DNA from: Oscillospiraceae bacterium
GTDB lineage: Bacteria > Bacillota > Clostridia > Oscillospirales > UBA929
Direction of reading: 5' to 3'
NCBI GenBank assembly: GCA_009782475.1
Contig: WRIZ01000001.1
Location: 1-42,019, forward strand
Length of the DNA: 42,019 nt
In this document: positions 31,992 to 39,266 of the stretch, piece after piece
How positions within the stretch are numbered: position 1 is the stretch's first letter
How the letters are laid out: every line of letters begins with the position of its first letter
Program-made: the position numbers and the translations under genes
Notes under the pieces: generated by a model
Seen by the model: the letters and a program-made list of their open reading frames with translations, nothing else
Database searches by the model: none
Told to the model about the DNA's origin: nothing

Positions 31992-33128
31992 TTGAAAAAG
32001 CTATTGGCGGTTTTGCTGACGCTGCTCCTCCTGTTTGCTTTGATCATCCTTCCCGCCCAGGGCGAAACCATCCACTATATGGTGGTCAATTATACGGTCA
32101 GCCCGTTCGACTATAAACACCGCCCCGTGCCGTTTTCCAAATGGGGCTTTATGATACCGCATACCGCCCTGACCGCGGCGGGCAACGGTTTGAACATAAA
32201 GCATCAATGGTCGGAAGCAGAGCAATATTTTACCATCTACAATGACGATATACAGCTTACTTTTGTCTACAATCAAAGCACGGCTTTCAGCGGAAGCGAA
32301 CGTTGGACAGCTCCCCTGTGGCATGATACCGGCGTTTATTACCTCCCGATCACGCTGGTTTGCGAGGTGTTCGGCCTGACCTATGAAGGCGGAAAAACAA
32401 CCGAGTGGGGGACGATGGTTCGCATTTCCAGCGGCGCGATGAACGACGATACCTTTATCAAAACCCGCGGCGAATACGCGGTCAAGCCCAAATATGATGA
32501 CTATATTCAATCGCAGCAGCCGTCCCCCGAGCCGTCCCGGCCGTCGCCTGTATCCCCGTCGCCGTCTTCCAAACCTCCCGAACCGTCGCCTTCCCCTGAA
32601 CCGTTGCTTGACGCCCAGGTTTACCTGACATTCGACGGTGCGGCCGGAGCATCGACGGCGCGGCTTTTAGACTTTTTGGAAAGCGAGCGGCTTCCCGCCC
32701 TCTTCTTTCTGCCCCCTGAGAGTTTGGCCGGCGACCCGGATTCGGCGCGGCGGATCGCGGCGCGGCACCAAATCGGCCTGCTCGTCAATGAAACCGAAGA
32801 GGAAACGCTTGACCAAGCCATTCTTCGCGGCAACGAGCTGCTGCGGGAAACGGTTTTTATCAAGACATGGCTTCTGCGTTCGGATAACGCCCCGTTGGAT
32901 TCCACGCTATACCGATTTTGGGGAGTTACCCATCGGTTTTCCGAATCGGACAGCGCGCAGCAGATCGTTTCCGAAATAACACCGCTGTTGACCCCCCAAA
33001 CCGAGTCGCCTGTCCGTATCTTCTCCCTGCCTCACAGCGACGACGCCGTTGACGCCTTAGCCGAGCTCCTGCCGCTGATCGGGCGGAGCAATATTTACCG
33101 CATAAACCCGGGTGAACCCATCCGGTGA
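31992..33128 (+). CDS. Secreted protein with stalk-like domain and degenerate deacetylase domain
   Basis: A 378-aa exported protein. The start is TTG 31992 (AAGGAGG 31979-31985). It has a signal peptide (1-25), a beta-rich domain (about 28-170: YLPITLVCEVFGLTYEGG) like copper-amine-oxidase N domains, and a Pro/Ser linker (about 175-212). Residues about 215-370 resemble NodB deacetylase (VYLTFDGAAGASTARLLDFL, ALFFLPPE). The metal-binding Asp-Asp of the usual YLTFDDGP is Asp-Gly here, and no clear His pair follows. It is probably a wall-binding pseudoenzyme. Confidence 0.78.
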   Translation: MKKLLAVLLTLLLLFALIILPAQGETIHYMVVNYTVSPFDYKHRPVPFSKWGFMIPHTALTAAGNGLNIKHQWSEAEQYFTIYNDDIQLTFVYNQSTAFSGSERWTAPLWHDTGVYYLPITLVCEVFGLTYEGGKTTEWGTMVRISSGAMNDDTFIKTRGEYAVKPKYDDYIQSQQPSPEPSRPSPVSPSPSSKPPEPSPSPEPLLDAQVYLTFDGAAGASTARLLDFLESERLPALFFLPPESLAGDPDSARRIAARHQIGLLVNETEEETLDQAILRGNELLRETVFIKTWLLRSDNAPLDSTLYRFWGVTHRFSESDSAQQIVSEITPLLTPQTESPVRIFSLPHSDDAVDALAELLPLIGRSNIYRINPGEPIR

Positions 33129-33151
33129 AAATAGGAAAGGGGATTGATTCC

Positions 33152-33856
33152 ATGAAAGTCATCTTAACAAAAACCTATGAAGAGGGCGCGCAAAAGGGCG
33201 CGGAGATCATTCTCGCCGCGCTGAAGAATAAACCTGATCTGCTGCTGGGACTGGCCACCGGGGAAACCCCGCTGGGCATTTACAAACGCCTGATTGAAGC
33301 CTATAAAGCGGGGGAAGCCGATTTTTCCCGCGCGCGCACCGTCAATTTGGACGAATACGTCGGCTGCCGGGAAGAGGACAGCTACCGCAAGTTCATGTTC
33401 GACAATCTGTTCGATCATATCAACCTCGCGCATGACAGCATCACGATCGCCGGCCACAAGGCCGACCCCGGCGCGGAAGTCTCCCGCCTGCGCGGGTTTT
33501 TCGAGCGCAATACGGTCGATTTGCAGCTGCTCGGCATTGGCCCCAACGGGCACATCGGTTTCAACGAACCGGGCGAAGCATTGGAGGCGTTGGTTCATGT
33601 CACACCGCTTGCCGAAGCCACCGTTCAAGCCAATGCCCGCTGGTTTGCCGACGGCGCGGTGCCGACCCAAGCCATCACCATGGGCATGGGCGATATTTTG
33701 CGGGCGCGCTCCATCCTCATCATGATCAAAGGGGAAAGCAAACGCGGGGTGCTGCGCGAACTGCTGCATAAAACAACCGTTACGACGCAGAACCCCGCGA
33801 CCTTCTTGCATCTGCACCCCGACGTGACCCTGATCGCCGAGGAATCGCTTACTTAG
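33152..33856 (+). CDS. nagB: Glucosamine-6-phosphate deaminase
   Basis: A 234-aa NagB, converting glucosamine 6-phosphate to fructose 6-phosphate and ammonia. It has LGLATGETPLGIYKRLIEAYK (phosphate loop), TVNLDEYVG (catalytic Asp) and GIGPNGHIGFNEPG (His and Glu of the relay). Start ATG 33152 follows AGGAAAGGGG at 33133-33142. No nagA lies nearby. The stop overlaps the opposing gene by four bases. Confidence 0.95.
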   Translation: MKVILTKTYEEGAQKGAEIILAALKNKPDLLLGLATGETPLGIYKRLIEAYKAGEADFSRARTVNLDEYVGCREEDSYRKFMFDNLFDHINLAHDSITIAGHKADPGAEVSRLRGFFERNTVDLQLLGIGPNGHIGFNEPGEALEALVHVTPLAEATVQANARWFADGAVPTQAITMGMGDILRARSILIMIKGESKRGVLRELLHKTTVTTQNPATFLHLHPDVTLIAEESLT

Positions 33857-34443
33857 GGAGCGCCTTCTCCATCCGAAGGGGGAGCGGCCTGCGGAGGTTG
33901 CGGCTGCTGCGGTTCAGGCTGGGGTTGCGGCTGGGACGGCTGCTGTTGAGACTGATTGAAATTCGCGCTCATATTGTCCAGCTTGCCGCTGACTTTGGCG
34001 GCAATCGGCCCGATGACCGGAACTTCCACCTGCTTGTAGTTCCAGGCGCAATAGAGAAGATATGCGACAAGCCCCGTAATTGCCAGTCCGATAAGCATTT
34101 CGATCAAGAACGTTGTCCACCACACGGCGGAGTTGCCCAAGGTGACCGGAACCCTGATCCCAAAGTAGGATTCGTACTTCGGCCCTGTGGCAATCCTCAG
34201 GATTTGCATGATGATCGAAATAACCGACCAAACAACCCCGATGATCAAAGCGTTTACGCAGTAGAATTTGACCATTTTGCTCTCTTTTTCAAGGATGAAA
34301 AAGACCAGCGGCACGGCAAACGCTATCCAGCTGACATAAGGGATCCATCCAAAAAGGATCATGCCCAAGAATACGATCAGCACCGTGATGTTTGCGTCCA
34401 TGCCAAGGGAAGACTTGTGCGGGGGAATCTGCGTTGTTTTCAT
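33853..34443 (-). CDS. Tic20/DUF4870-like membrane protein with Gln/Pro-rich tail
   Basis: A 196-aa protein. The N-terminus SSLGMDANITVLIVFL and three to four membrane segments with LEKESKMVKFYCVNAL resemble the DUF4870/Tic20-like group. The cytoplasmic tail (about 150-196) is almost entirely Gln and Pro. Function unknown. It follows the P-type-ATPase-derived gene by 12 bases in the same operon. Confidence 0.78.
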   Translation of the reverse strand: MKTTQIPPHKSSLGMDANITVLIVFLGMILFGWIPYVSWIAFAVPLVFFILEKESKMVKFYCVNALIIGVVWSVISIIMQILRIATGPKYESYFGIRVPVTLGNSAVWWTTFLIEMLIGLAITGLVAYLLYCAWNYKQVEVPVIGPIAAKVSGKLDNMSANFNQSQQQPSQPQPQPEPQQPQPPQAAPPSDGEGAP

Positions 34444-34455
34444 GTTTTTCTCCTC

Positions 34456-35178
34456 CTAGTTTAATTTTCTGGCCGCCATCAGGCCAATGATCAACGAAAG
34501 TGTTTCGCATCCGACAAAGACGGATAGATAGGCCGTCCCGGCGAAGGCTAGGGTTGCCCATACGGCGATTTTGAGGGCGGCATAACCCGCCAGTGCCGCC
34601 AAAAGCCGCGTCTTCATTTGTCTCGTGCCGGACGGCTCCAGCAAACCGTAATACCCAATCATACGCCCTTCCAGCGCGACATAGACTGTCTTCCCCGGGA
34701 TTTCAGGCACCTCGATTTGAAGCCCCCGCAAATAGTCCGCGCTCCCGGCATGGATGAGCTGACCCGAGAACTGGGCGGACGCGCCCAGCCCTTCCATCTC
34801 TACAAACTTATCGGGCGGAGCCGCTACATCGCCGCAGTAGGCGCGCAAGCAGGCGGCGATCGGGTGGGCGGCTTTGGCTTCGGCAATGGCGGCGCAGCGG
34901 TCGAGCGTGTCCCGCCCGACGCCTTCCATCGTCACCGCTTCACGTACCATATATCCGCCGGGCGTTTTAGAAAGAACCCTTTGCAGCGGGATCAACAGCA
35001 GAAGAACCCCCGGGTTAACGGCGGCCAATACGGCGGCTGTCCATGCCAATCCCCGCAGCCAAGCGGCGTCTTCAACAAAGAGACGCAGCAAAATAACGGT
35101 CAAAGCCAGCAAGCTGACCAAAACGGCCGGTACGGCGATCAGGCAGGCGCGCAGCATGACAGATTTTTTCCCATTCAT
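34456..35178 (-). CDS. P-type ATPase derivative lacking the phosphorylation domain
   Basis: A 240-aa membrane protein. Two N-terminal membrane segments end in AVNPGVLLLLIPL, where metal P-type ATPases have the CPC helix. Then comes MVREAVTMEGVGRDT, like the segment just before DKTGT. The sequence then jumps to a nucleotide-binding domain (His105-Pro106 in AAHPIAACL, GLGASAQFSG, GSADYL, TVYVALEGRMIGYYGL) and ends with two membrane segments. DKTGT, TGD and GDGxND are absent, so it cannot form the phospho-intermediate. Start ATG 35178 has GGGAG at the right distance. Function unknown. Confidence 0.75.
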   Translation of the reverse strand: MNGKKSVMLRACLIAVPAVLVSLLALTVILLRLFVEDAAWLRGLAWTAAVLAAVNPGVLLLLIPLQRVLSKTPGGYMVREAVTMEGVGRDTLDRCAAIAEAKAAHPIAACLRAYCGDVAAPPDKFVEMEGLGASAQFSGQLIHAGSADYLRGLQIEVPEIPGKTVYVALEGRMIGYYGLLEPSGTRQMKTRLLAALAGYAALKIAVWATLAFAGTAYLSVFVGCETLSLIIGLMAARKLN

Positions 35179-35249
35179 CGTAAAGTCTCCCGGCATTTAT
35201 TTCGATATACCATATCAAGGGAATTCAATGAAAAACGGAGGGAACCGAA

Positions 35250-35912
35250 ATGAACGGAGTATCAGGCGTACAAAGCAGCAATCCCTATCAGGCGCCGAAT
35301 ACGGCGGCGAATGAACCCGCCGGCGCGGCGGCAACCCAAAACAGCGCGGTCAATTCTCAAGACGAAGCCGCCGTTTTTGAAAAAAGCGCGGCCGCTGCTG
35401 AGAAAGTGACCTACAAGCGCGACAACGCCGCTGTCGCGGAGATCCACGCAAAAGACAAAGCATACATACAAAACCTGCAAAATGTCGTCACCATGATGCT
35501 TGAACAGCTCAACACCAATCAGCTCGCCAGCAGCGGCAGTAAATTCCTCCAGCCGATCGACCCGAGCAAGGTCGACAGCTACTGGGACTTGCTCATCGAC
35601 AACGGCGACGGCACCTTCTCCTGGCATCCCGATATTTCCCCCGAGATGCAGGATTCGCTGATTGCCAAAGCCAAAGAAGACATCGGCGAAAACGGGTATT
35701 ACGGCGTCAAGCAGACCAGCCAGCGGATTTTGGATTTCGCCAAAGCCGTCACGGGAGGCGATCCTTCCAAGATCGGGCTGATGCGGGAATACATTCAAAA
35801 GGGATTTGACGAGGTGGAGAAAATGTTCGGCGGCAAGCTGCCGGAAATCAGCTATCAAACACTCAAAGCGGTTATGGACGGCTTGGACGAATGGGCCGCC
35901 GGAACCAAATAA
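35250..35912 (+). CDS. Conserved hypothetical soluble protein
   Basis: A 220-aa protein with an Ala/Asn-rich, disordered N-terminus (about 1-60), a coiled helix (about 68-90), and a conserved C-terminal part GYYGVKQTSQRILDFAKAV, then GDPSKIGLMREYIQKGFDEV and LPEISYQTL. I have seen this C-terminal pattern in unassigned bacterial proteins, often with disordered N-termini, but cannot give a function. ATG 35250 follows GGAGGG 35238-35243. It is monocistronic, between a divergent operon and its own terminator. Confidence 0.78.
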   Translation: MNGVSGVQSSNPYQAPNTAANEPAGAAATQNSAVNSQDEAAVFEKSAAAAEKVTYKRDNAAVAEIHAKDKAYIQNLQNVVTMMLEQLNTNQLASSGSKFLQPIDPSKVDSYWDLLIDNGDGTFSWHPDISPEMQDSLIAKAKEDIGENGYYGVKQTSQRILDFAKAVTGGDPSKIGLMREYIQKGFDEVEKMFGGKLPEISYQTLKAVMDGLDEWAAGTK

Positions 35913-35928
35913 CGAAATAAATTACCTC

Positions 35929-35965
35929 AAACCGGGACGGCTTTCATGCCGTCCCCGTTTGGTTT
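35929..35965 (+). terminator. Intrinsic terminator (possibly two-way)
   Basis: A stem of CGGGACGGC and GCCGTCCCCG with loop TTTCAT, followed by TTTGGTTT. It lies between the 35250-35912 gene and the convergent serA, so it may serve both. Confidence 0.8.
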
Positions 35966-35969
35966 CAAA

Positions 35970-37133
35970 TCAAGCCTTCAGAACCCTCAGCCGGATGATG
36001 TGCTCATGCCCGCGCAGGCGGTCGAGCGTCCCGCTGCCCGGCGTCCCGCCGGTCAGGTCGAGGATGGTATAGGCCATGTCTTTTTTCGATTTCGACGCCA
36101 TGTTTTCGATATTGATCCCCGCTTCGCCCATGGCCGCGGTGATCTCGCTGATGATATTGGGGAGGTTGCGGTGGATGACACAGAGACGCAACCCTTTGAT
36201 CGGGGGCAGATCGACGTCGGGGAAATTCACCGAGTTGGTGATGTTGCCGTAACGCAGGTAGTCGGCCAGCTGGTCAACCGCCATACGGGCGCAGTTGTCC
36301 TCACTTTCGGGCGTTGACGCGCCCAAATGCGGGATGGGGATGATGTTGGGATGGTTGAGCATTTTCTCATCCGGGAAGTCGGTCACGTAACACGACACCG
36401 TGCCGTTGTCAAGGGCGGCCAGCAGGGCGTCGGTTTCAATCAGGCCGCCGCGCGCGGTATTGATGATCCGAACCCCCACTTTGACTTGGCTGAGCATATC
36501 GGCAAACAATTCCTTGGTTTCTTTGTTCAGCGGCACATGCAGGGTCAAATAGTCCGACTCGGCGAAAACCTGATTGATGTTATAAGCCAGCCGCACACTG
36601 CGCGACAGCTCCAAAGCGTTGTTGACCGACATATTGTTGTCGTATCCCAAAACGTCCATGCCAAGAGCGTCGGCGGCGTTGGCGATCTTGACGCCGATGG
36701 CTCCTACGCCGATGATGCCGAGTGTTTTTCCGTATACCTCCGGCCCGGTGAAGGAGGATTTCCCTTTTTCCACCTGCCCGGGTACATCGTCGCCTGTCAA
36801 GCCGCGCGCCCATGAAATGCCCCCGACAACATCGCGGGAGGAGAGCAGCAGGGAGCAGATCACCAATTCCTTCACGGCATTGGCGTTGGCTCCGGGCGTG
36901 TTGAAGACCACAACGCCCTTTTCGGTGCATTGGTCGATCGGGATATTGTTGACCCCCGCCCCGGCGCGCGCCACGCACAGCAACTCTTCGTTGAACTGCA
37001 TTTCGTGCATGTTGGCACTGCGCACCAAAACGGCGGCAGGGTTTTCCATTTTCGCGTCTACGGTAAAATAGTCCGAGGGGAGCCGCAGAAGCCCCACCGG
37101 GGAAATATGGTTCAGTGTCTTGACGGTATACAT
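35970..37133 (-). CDS. serA: D-3-phosphoglycerate dehydrogenase
   Basis: A 387-aa enzyme for the first step of serine synthesis: an N-terminal substrate domain (RAGAGVNNIPIDQCTEKGVVVFNTPGANA), an NAD domain (GKTLGIIGVGAIGVKIANAA), catalytic Arg in INTARGG, Glu in DFPDEKM and His in IPHLGAST. A C-terminal ACT domain (about 315-387) may sense serine. It is the short form without the intervening domain. The operon order is serC-pspC-serA. Confidence 0.95.
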   Translation of the reverse strand: MYTVKTLNHISPVGLLRLPSDYFTVDAKMENPAAVLVRSANMHEMQFNEELLCVARAGAGVNNIPIDQCTEKGVVVFNTPGANANAVKELVICSLLLSSRDVVGGISWARGLTGDDVPGQVEKGKSSFTGPEVYGKTLGIIGVGAIGVKIANAADALGMDVLGYDNNMSVNNALELSRSVRLAYNINQVFAESDYLTLHVPLNKETKELFADMLSQVKVGVRIINTARGGLIETDALLAALDNGTVSCYVTDFPDEKMLNHPNIIPIPHLGASTPESEDNCARMAVDQLADYLRYGNITNSVNFPDVDLPPIKGLRLCVIHRNLPNIISEITAAMGEAGINIENMASKSKKDMAYTILDLTGGTPGSGTLDRLRGHEHIIRLRVLKA

Positions 37134-37145
37134 ACTTTTTATCTC

Positions 37146-37331
37146 CTATTCTATTGGCATTACAAAGGCCGCGGCGACATAGGCGATGACGCCTACACCC
37201 ATACACCCGCCTATGATCCACAACAGGCGCACGACGGTGACGTCTATTTCCAAATAGTCGGCTACGCCGAGGCATATGCCCAAGAGCATCCCGTTCCGTT
37301 TCCGAAAGAGCCTCTTCCCGTTAAACGACAT
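37146..37331 (-). CDS. PspC-domain small membrane protein
   Basis: A 61-aa protein that is a single PspC domain: KRLFRKRNGMLLGICLGVADYLEIDVTVVRLLWII, then a second hydrophobic segment. PspC senses or signals membrane stress in phage-shock systems; here it lies alone inside the serine operon, 12 bases before serA and 17 after serC. Confidence 0.9.
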   Translation of the reverse strand: MSFNGKRLFRKRNGMLLGICLGVADYLEIDVTVVRLLWIIGGCMGVGVIAYVAAAFVMPIE

Positions 37332-37348
37332 CGCCGCTCCCCCTTGTT

Positions 37349-38419
37349 TTAAGCCTTGAACTCCTCGATTAGCTTCGCCAGCGTTTTGGCTCCTTCAAGC
37401 GGCATGGCGTTGTACATCGAGGCGCGGATGCCGCCTGTCGCGCGGTGCGCTTTGAGGGTGACCATCCCTCGCCCCGCCGCCTCTTTGATGAATTTGGCGT
37501 CGGTCTCGTCCGAATCGGAGGAGAAAACGGCGTTCATCACCGAGCGCGAACGCGGCTCTACTTTGCATGTAAAAACAGGGGACTGCTCTACCGCGCCGTA
37601 GATCAGTTTGGCTTTTTGACCGTTGTGCGCGGCCATGGCGGCCGTGCCGCCCTGCTCCTCCAGCCAATCCAGCACCAATCCTAGCAGATAGATACCATAT
37701 GTGGCGGGGGTATTGATCATCGAGTCGTTCTCGGCTTGGGATTTATAGGTCATCAAATCAGGCGTCCCGGGCAGGGGGGCAACGTCAAGCAGATCGTCCC
37801 GCACAATGACGACGGTCAGACCGGCCGGCCCCATGTTTTTCTGCGCCCCGGCATAAATCACGCCGAACTTGGAGACGTCGATGGGTTCGGACAGGATGGA
37901 CGAGGACATATCACAGACCAGCGGCACATCGCCTGTTTCGGGCAGAGTTGGCCAGCGGGTACCGTAGACGGTATTGTTGTGGCAGAAGTGGAAATAGGAG
38001 GCGTCCGGGTCAACCGAAATCTCCTCCCGCGCCGGGATGGCGTAATAGTTGCCGGTATCGACGGCGGCGCGTATGTTCCCGTACATTTGGGCGCATTTGA
38101 AGGCTTTTTTGGCGAAAAACCCGGTAACGGCGTAATCGGCTTTTCCTTTGCGGGAAAGCAGGTTCATCGGCACGGCGGAGAACTGCATGGTCGCCCCGCC
38201 CTGCAAAAACAGGATCTTATAGTTGGCCGGAACACTCATGGCGGCGCGGAGCTTCCGTTCCACACCCTCATACACGGCAATATATTCTTTCGACCGATGG
38301 CTCATCTCCATGACCGACATACCCGTCCCGTTGTAATCGGTCATCTCGGAGGCGGCACGGCGCAGCACTTCTTCCGGTATGATGGCCGGGCCGGCAGAAA
38401 AGTTGAAAACTCGCGGCAA
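37349..38419 (-). CDS. serC: Phosphoserine aminotransferase
   Basis: A 356-aa PLP enzyme: FNFSAGPAIIPEEVLRRA at the start, SHRSKEY, the PLP Lys in YAGAQKNMGPAGLTVVIV, and the C-terminal HRATGGIRASMYNAMP. It converts 3-phosphohydroxypyruvate and glutamate to phosphoserine. It is first in the operon with serA. No serB lies nearby. Confidence 0.96.
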   Translation of the reverse strand: MPRVFNFSAGPAIIPEEVLRRAASEMTDYNGTGMSVMEMSHRSKEYIAVYEGVERKLRAAMSVPANYKILFLQGGATMQFSAVPMNLLSRKGKADYAVTGFFAKKAFKCAQMYGNIRAAVDTGNYYAIPAREEISVDPDASYFHFCHNNTVYGTRWPTLPETGDVPLVCDMSSSILSEPIDVSKFGVIYAGAQKNMGPAGLTVVIVRDDLLDVAPLPGTPDLMTYKSQAENDSMINTPATYGIYLLGLVLDWLEEQGGTAAMAAHNGQKAKLIYGAVEQSPVFTCKVEPRSRSVMNAVFSSDSDETDAKFIKEAAGRGMVTLKAHRATGGIRASMYNAMPLEGAKTLAKLIEEFKA

Positions 38420-38466
38420 AGAACTCTCTCCCCCTATTTGCCCGTACCGGGCATAACATACGCTCC

Positions 38467-38496
38467 ATTATAGTCTATGCTGTCGGGACTTGTCAA
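38467..38496 (-). promoter_or_regulatory. Promoter of the serC operon
   Basis: On the minus strand, TTGACA (38496-38491), 18 bases, and TATAAT (38472-38467). The leader is about 40 bases, too short for a T-box. Confidence 0.88.
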
Positions 38497-38532
38497 ATCT
38501 TTTCTATATACCCGCCCGTTTAATCCGCCCTA

Positions 38533-39111
38533 TTAAATCAAGGTATCCCTCAGCCGTTCCGCCCCGGTGAACAATACGGCGCGGAACCCCGCCGCTTCGG
38601 CGGCTTTGCGCTGCTGTTCTCCGGCACTGACAAAAACGCTCCTGGCCGGGTCGAGGCGGTAGAGGGCGCAAAGGGAATCGACCATCGGCCCGCCGCCGTC
38701 GCAGGAGAAGACGCCGCCTTCAAACAGCGACATGAACGGATATGTTTTGAATACGTATTCCTTGCCGTCGGCGTTTAGAACGGCGGCAAAATAGAGTTTA
38801 CGACCTTGTTCCCTCATATCCAGCAATAAATCGACTGTTTCCCAGCGCGGAGTGAGGCAGCGCAGCCAGTGTTTCAACGCCAGCCGGATATGCCCTGCCT
38901 CCTCCGGGGTGCGGCGGCAAAGCCATTCCTGCGCCTCTTCGCGCGTGATCTCACCGTCTTCCAGCATCCGCCACTCCGGGCTGGAGAAAACAATATCCAG
39001 CAAACGAAGGGCGCGCCCTTCGTCTTTCACAAGTGTTCGGAAAAAGGTGCGCAGGTCGGCGTAGAGGACTGTTCCGCAAAGGGAGAAAATATAGTTGTCG
39101 ACGGGGATCAC
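38533..39111 (-). CDS. HAD-like protein lacking the catalytic aspartates
   Basis: A 192-aa protein with the plan of a small HAD hydrolase (IIF-type first strand, helical cap about 20-95, AAVLNADG for motif II, VDSLCALYRLDPARSVFVSAGEQQRKAAEAAGFRAVLF for motif IV). The nucleophile motif DxxGT is SLCGT (residues 10-14), and the motif IV acidic pair is Ser-Ala, so phosphatase activity is unlikely. The start seems to be GTG 39111, inside the ribosome-site-like AGGAGGTGATC, an awkward arrangement. Confidence 0.75.
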   Translation of the reverse strand: MIPVDNYIFSLCGTVLYADLRTFFRTLVKDEGRALRLLDIVFSSPEWRMLEDGEITREEAQEWLCRRTPEEAGHIRLALKHWLRCLTPRWETVDLLLDMREQGRKLYFAAVLNADGKEYVFKTYPFMSLFEGGVFSCDGGGPMVDSLCALYRLDPARSVFVSAGEQQRKAAEAAGFRAVLFTGAERLRDTLI

Positions 39112-39142
39112 CTCCTCCTAAACGGCAGGAAAACGCGCCCAT

Positions 39143-39171
39143 AGTGTACCATAGGCGCGGCGGTGCGTCAA
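39143..39171 (-). promoter_or_regulatory. Promoter of the HAD-like gene
   Basis: On the minus strand, TTGACG (39171-39166), 17 bases, TACACT (39148-39143). Back to back with the promoter at 39183-39211. Confidence 0.75.
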
Positions 39172-39182
39172 GGGGAAGCGCG

Positions 39183-39211
39183 TTGACAGGCTTTGCTGGT
39201 TTTGGTATACT
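39183..39211 (+). promoter_or_regulatory. Promoter of the multidomain SLH gene
   Basis: TTGACA (39183-39188), 17 bases, TATACT (39206-39211). Only 11 bases separate its -35 from that of the divergent HAD-like gene. Confidence 0.88.
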
Positions 39212-39266
39212 GTGAGAGGCACACAACCACTTTACTTATCAAAGAATAACTATGAAAGAAGGATAG

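Noticed and set aside
33133-33151. Start of nagB at GTG 33125
   Set aside because: ATG 33152 has a well-placed AGGAAAGGGG site and matches the family N-terminus.
38420-38532. T-box or other riboswitch before serC
   Set aside because: The leader from the mapped promoter hexamers is only about 40 bases.
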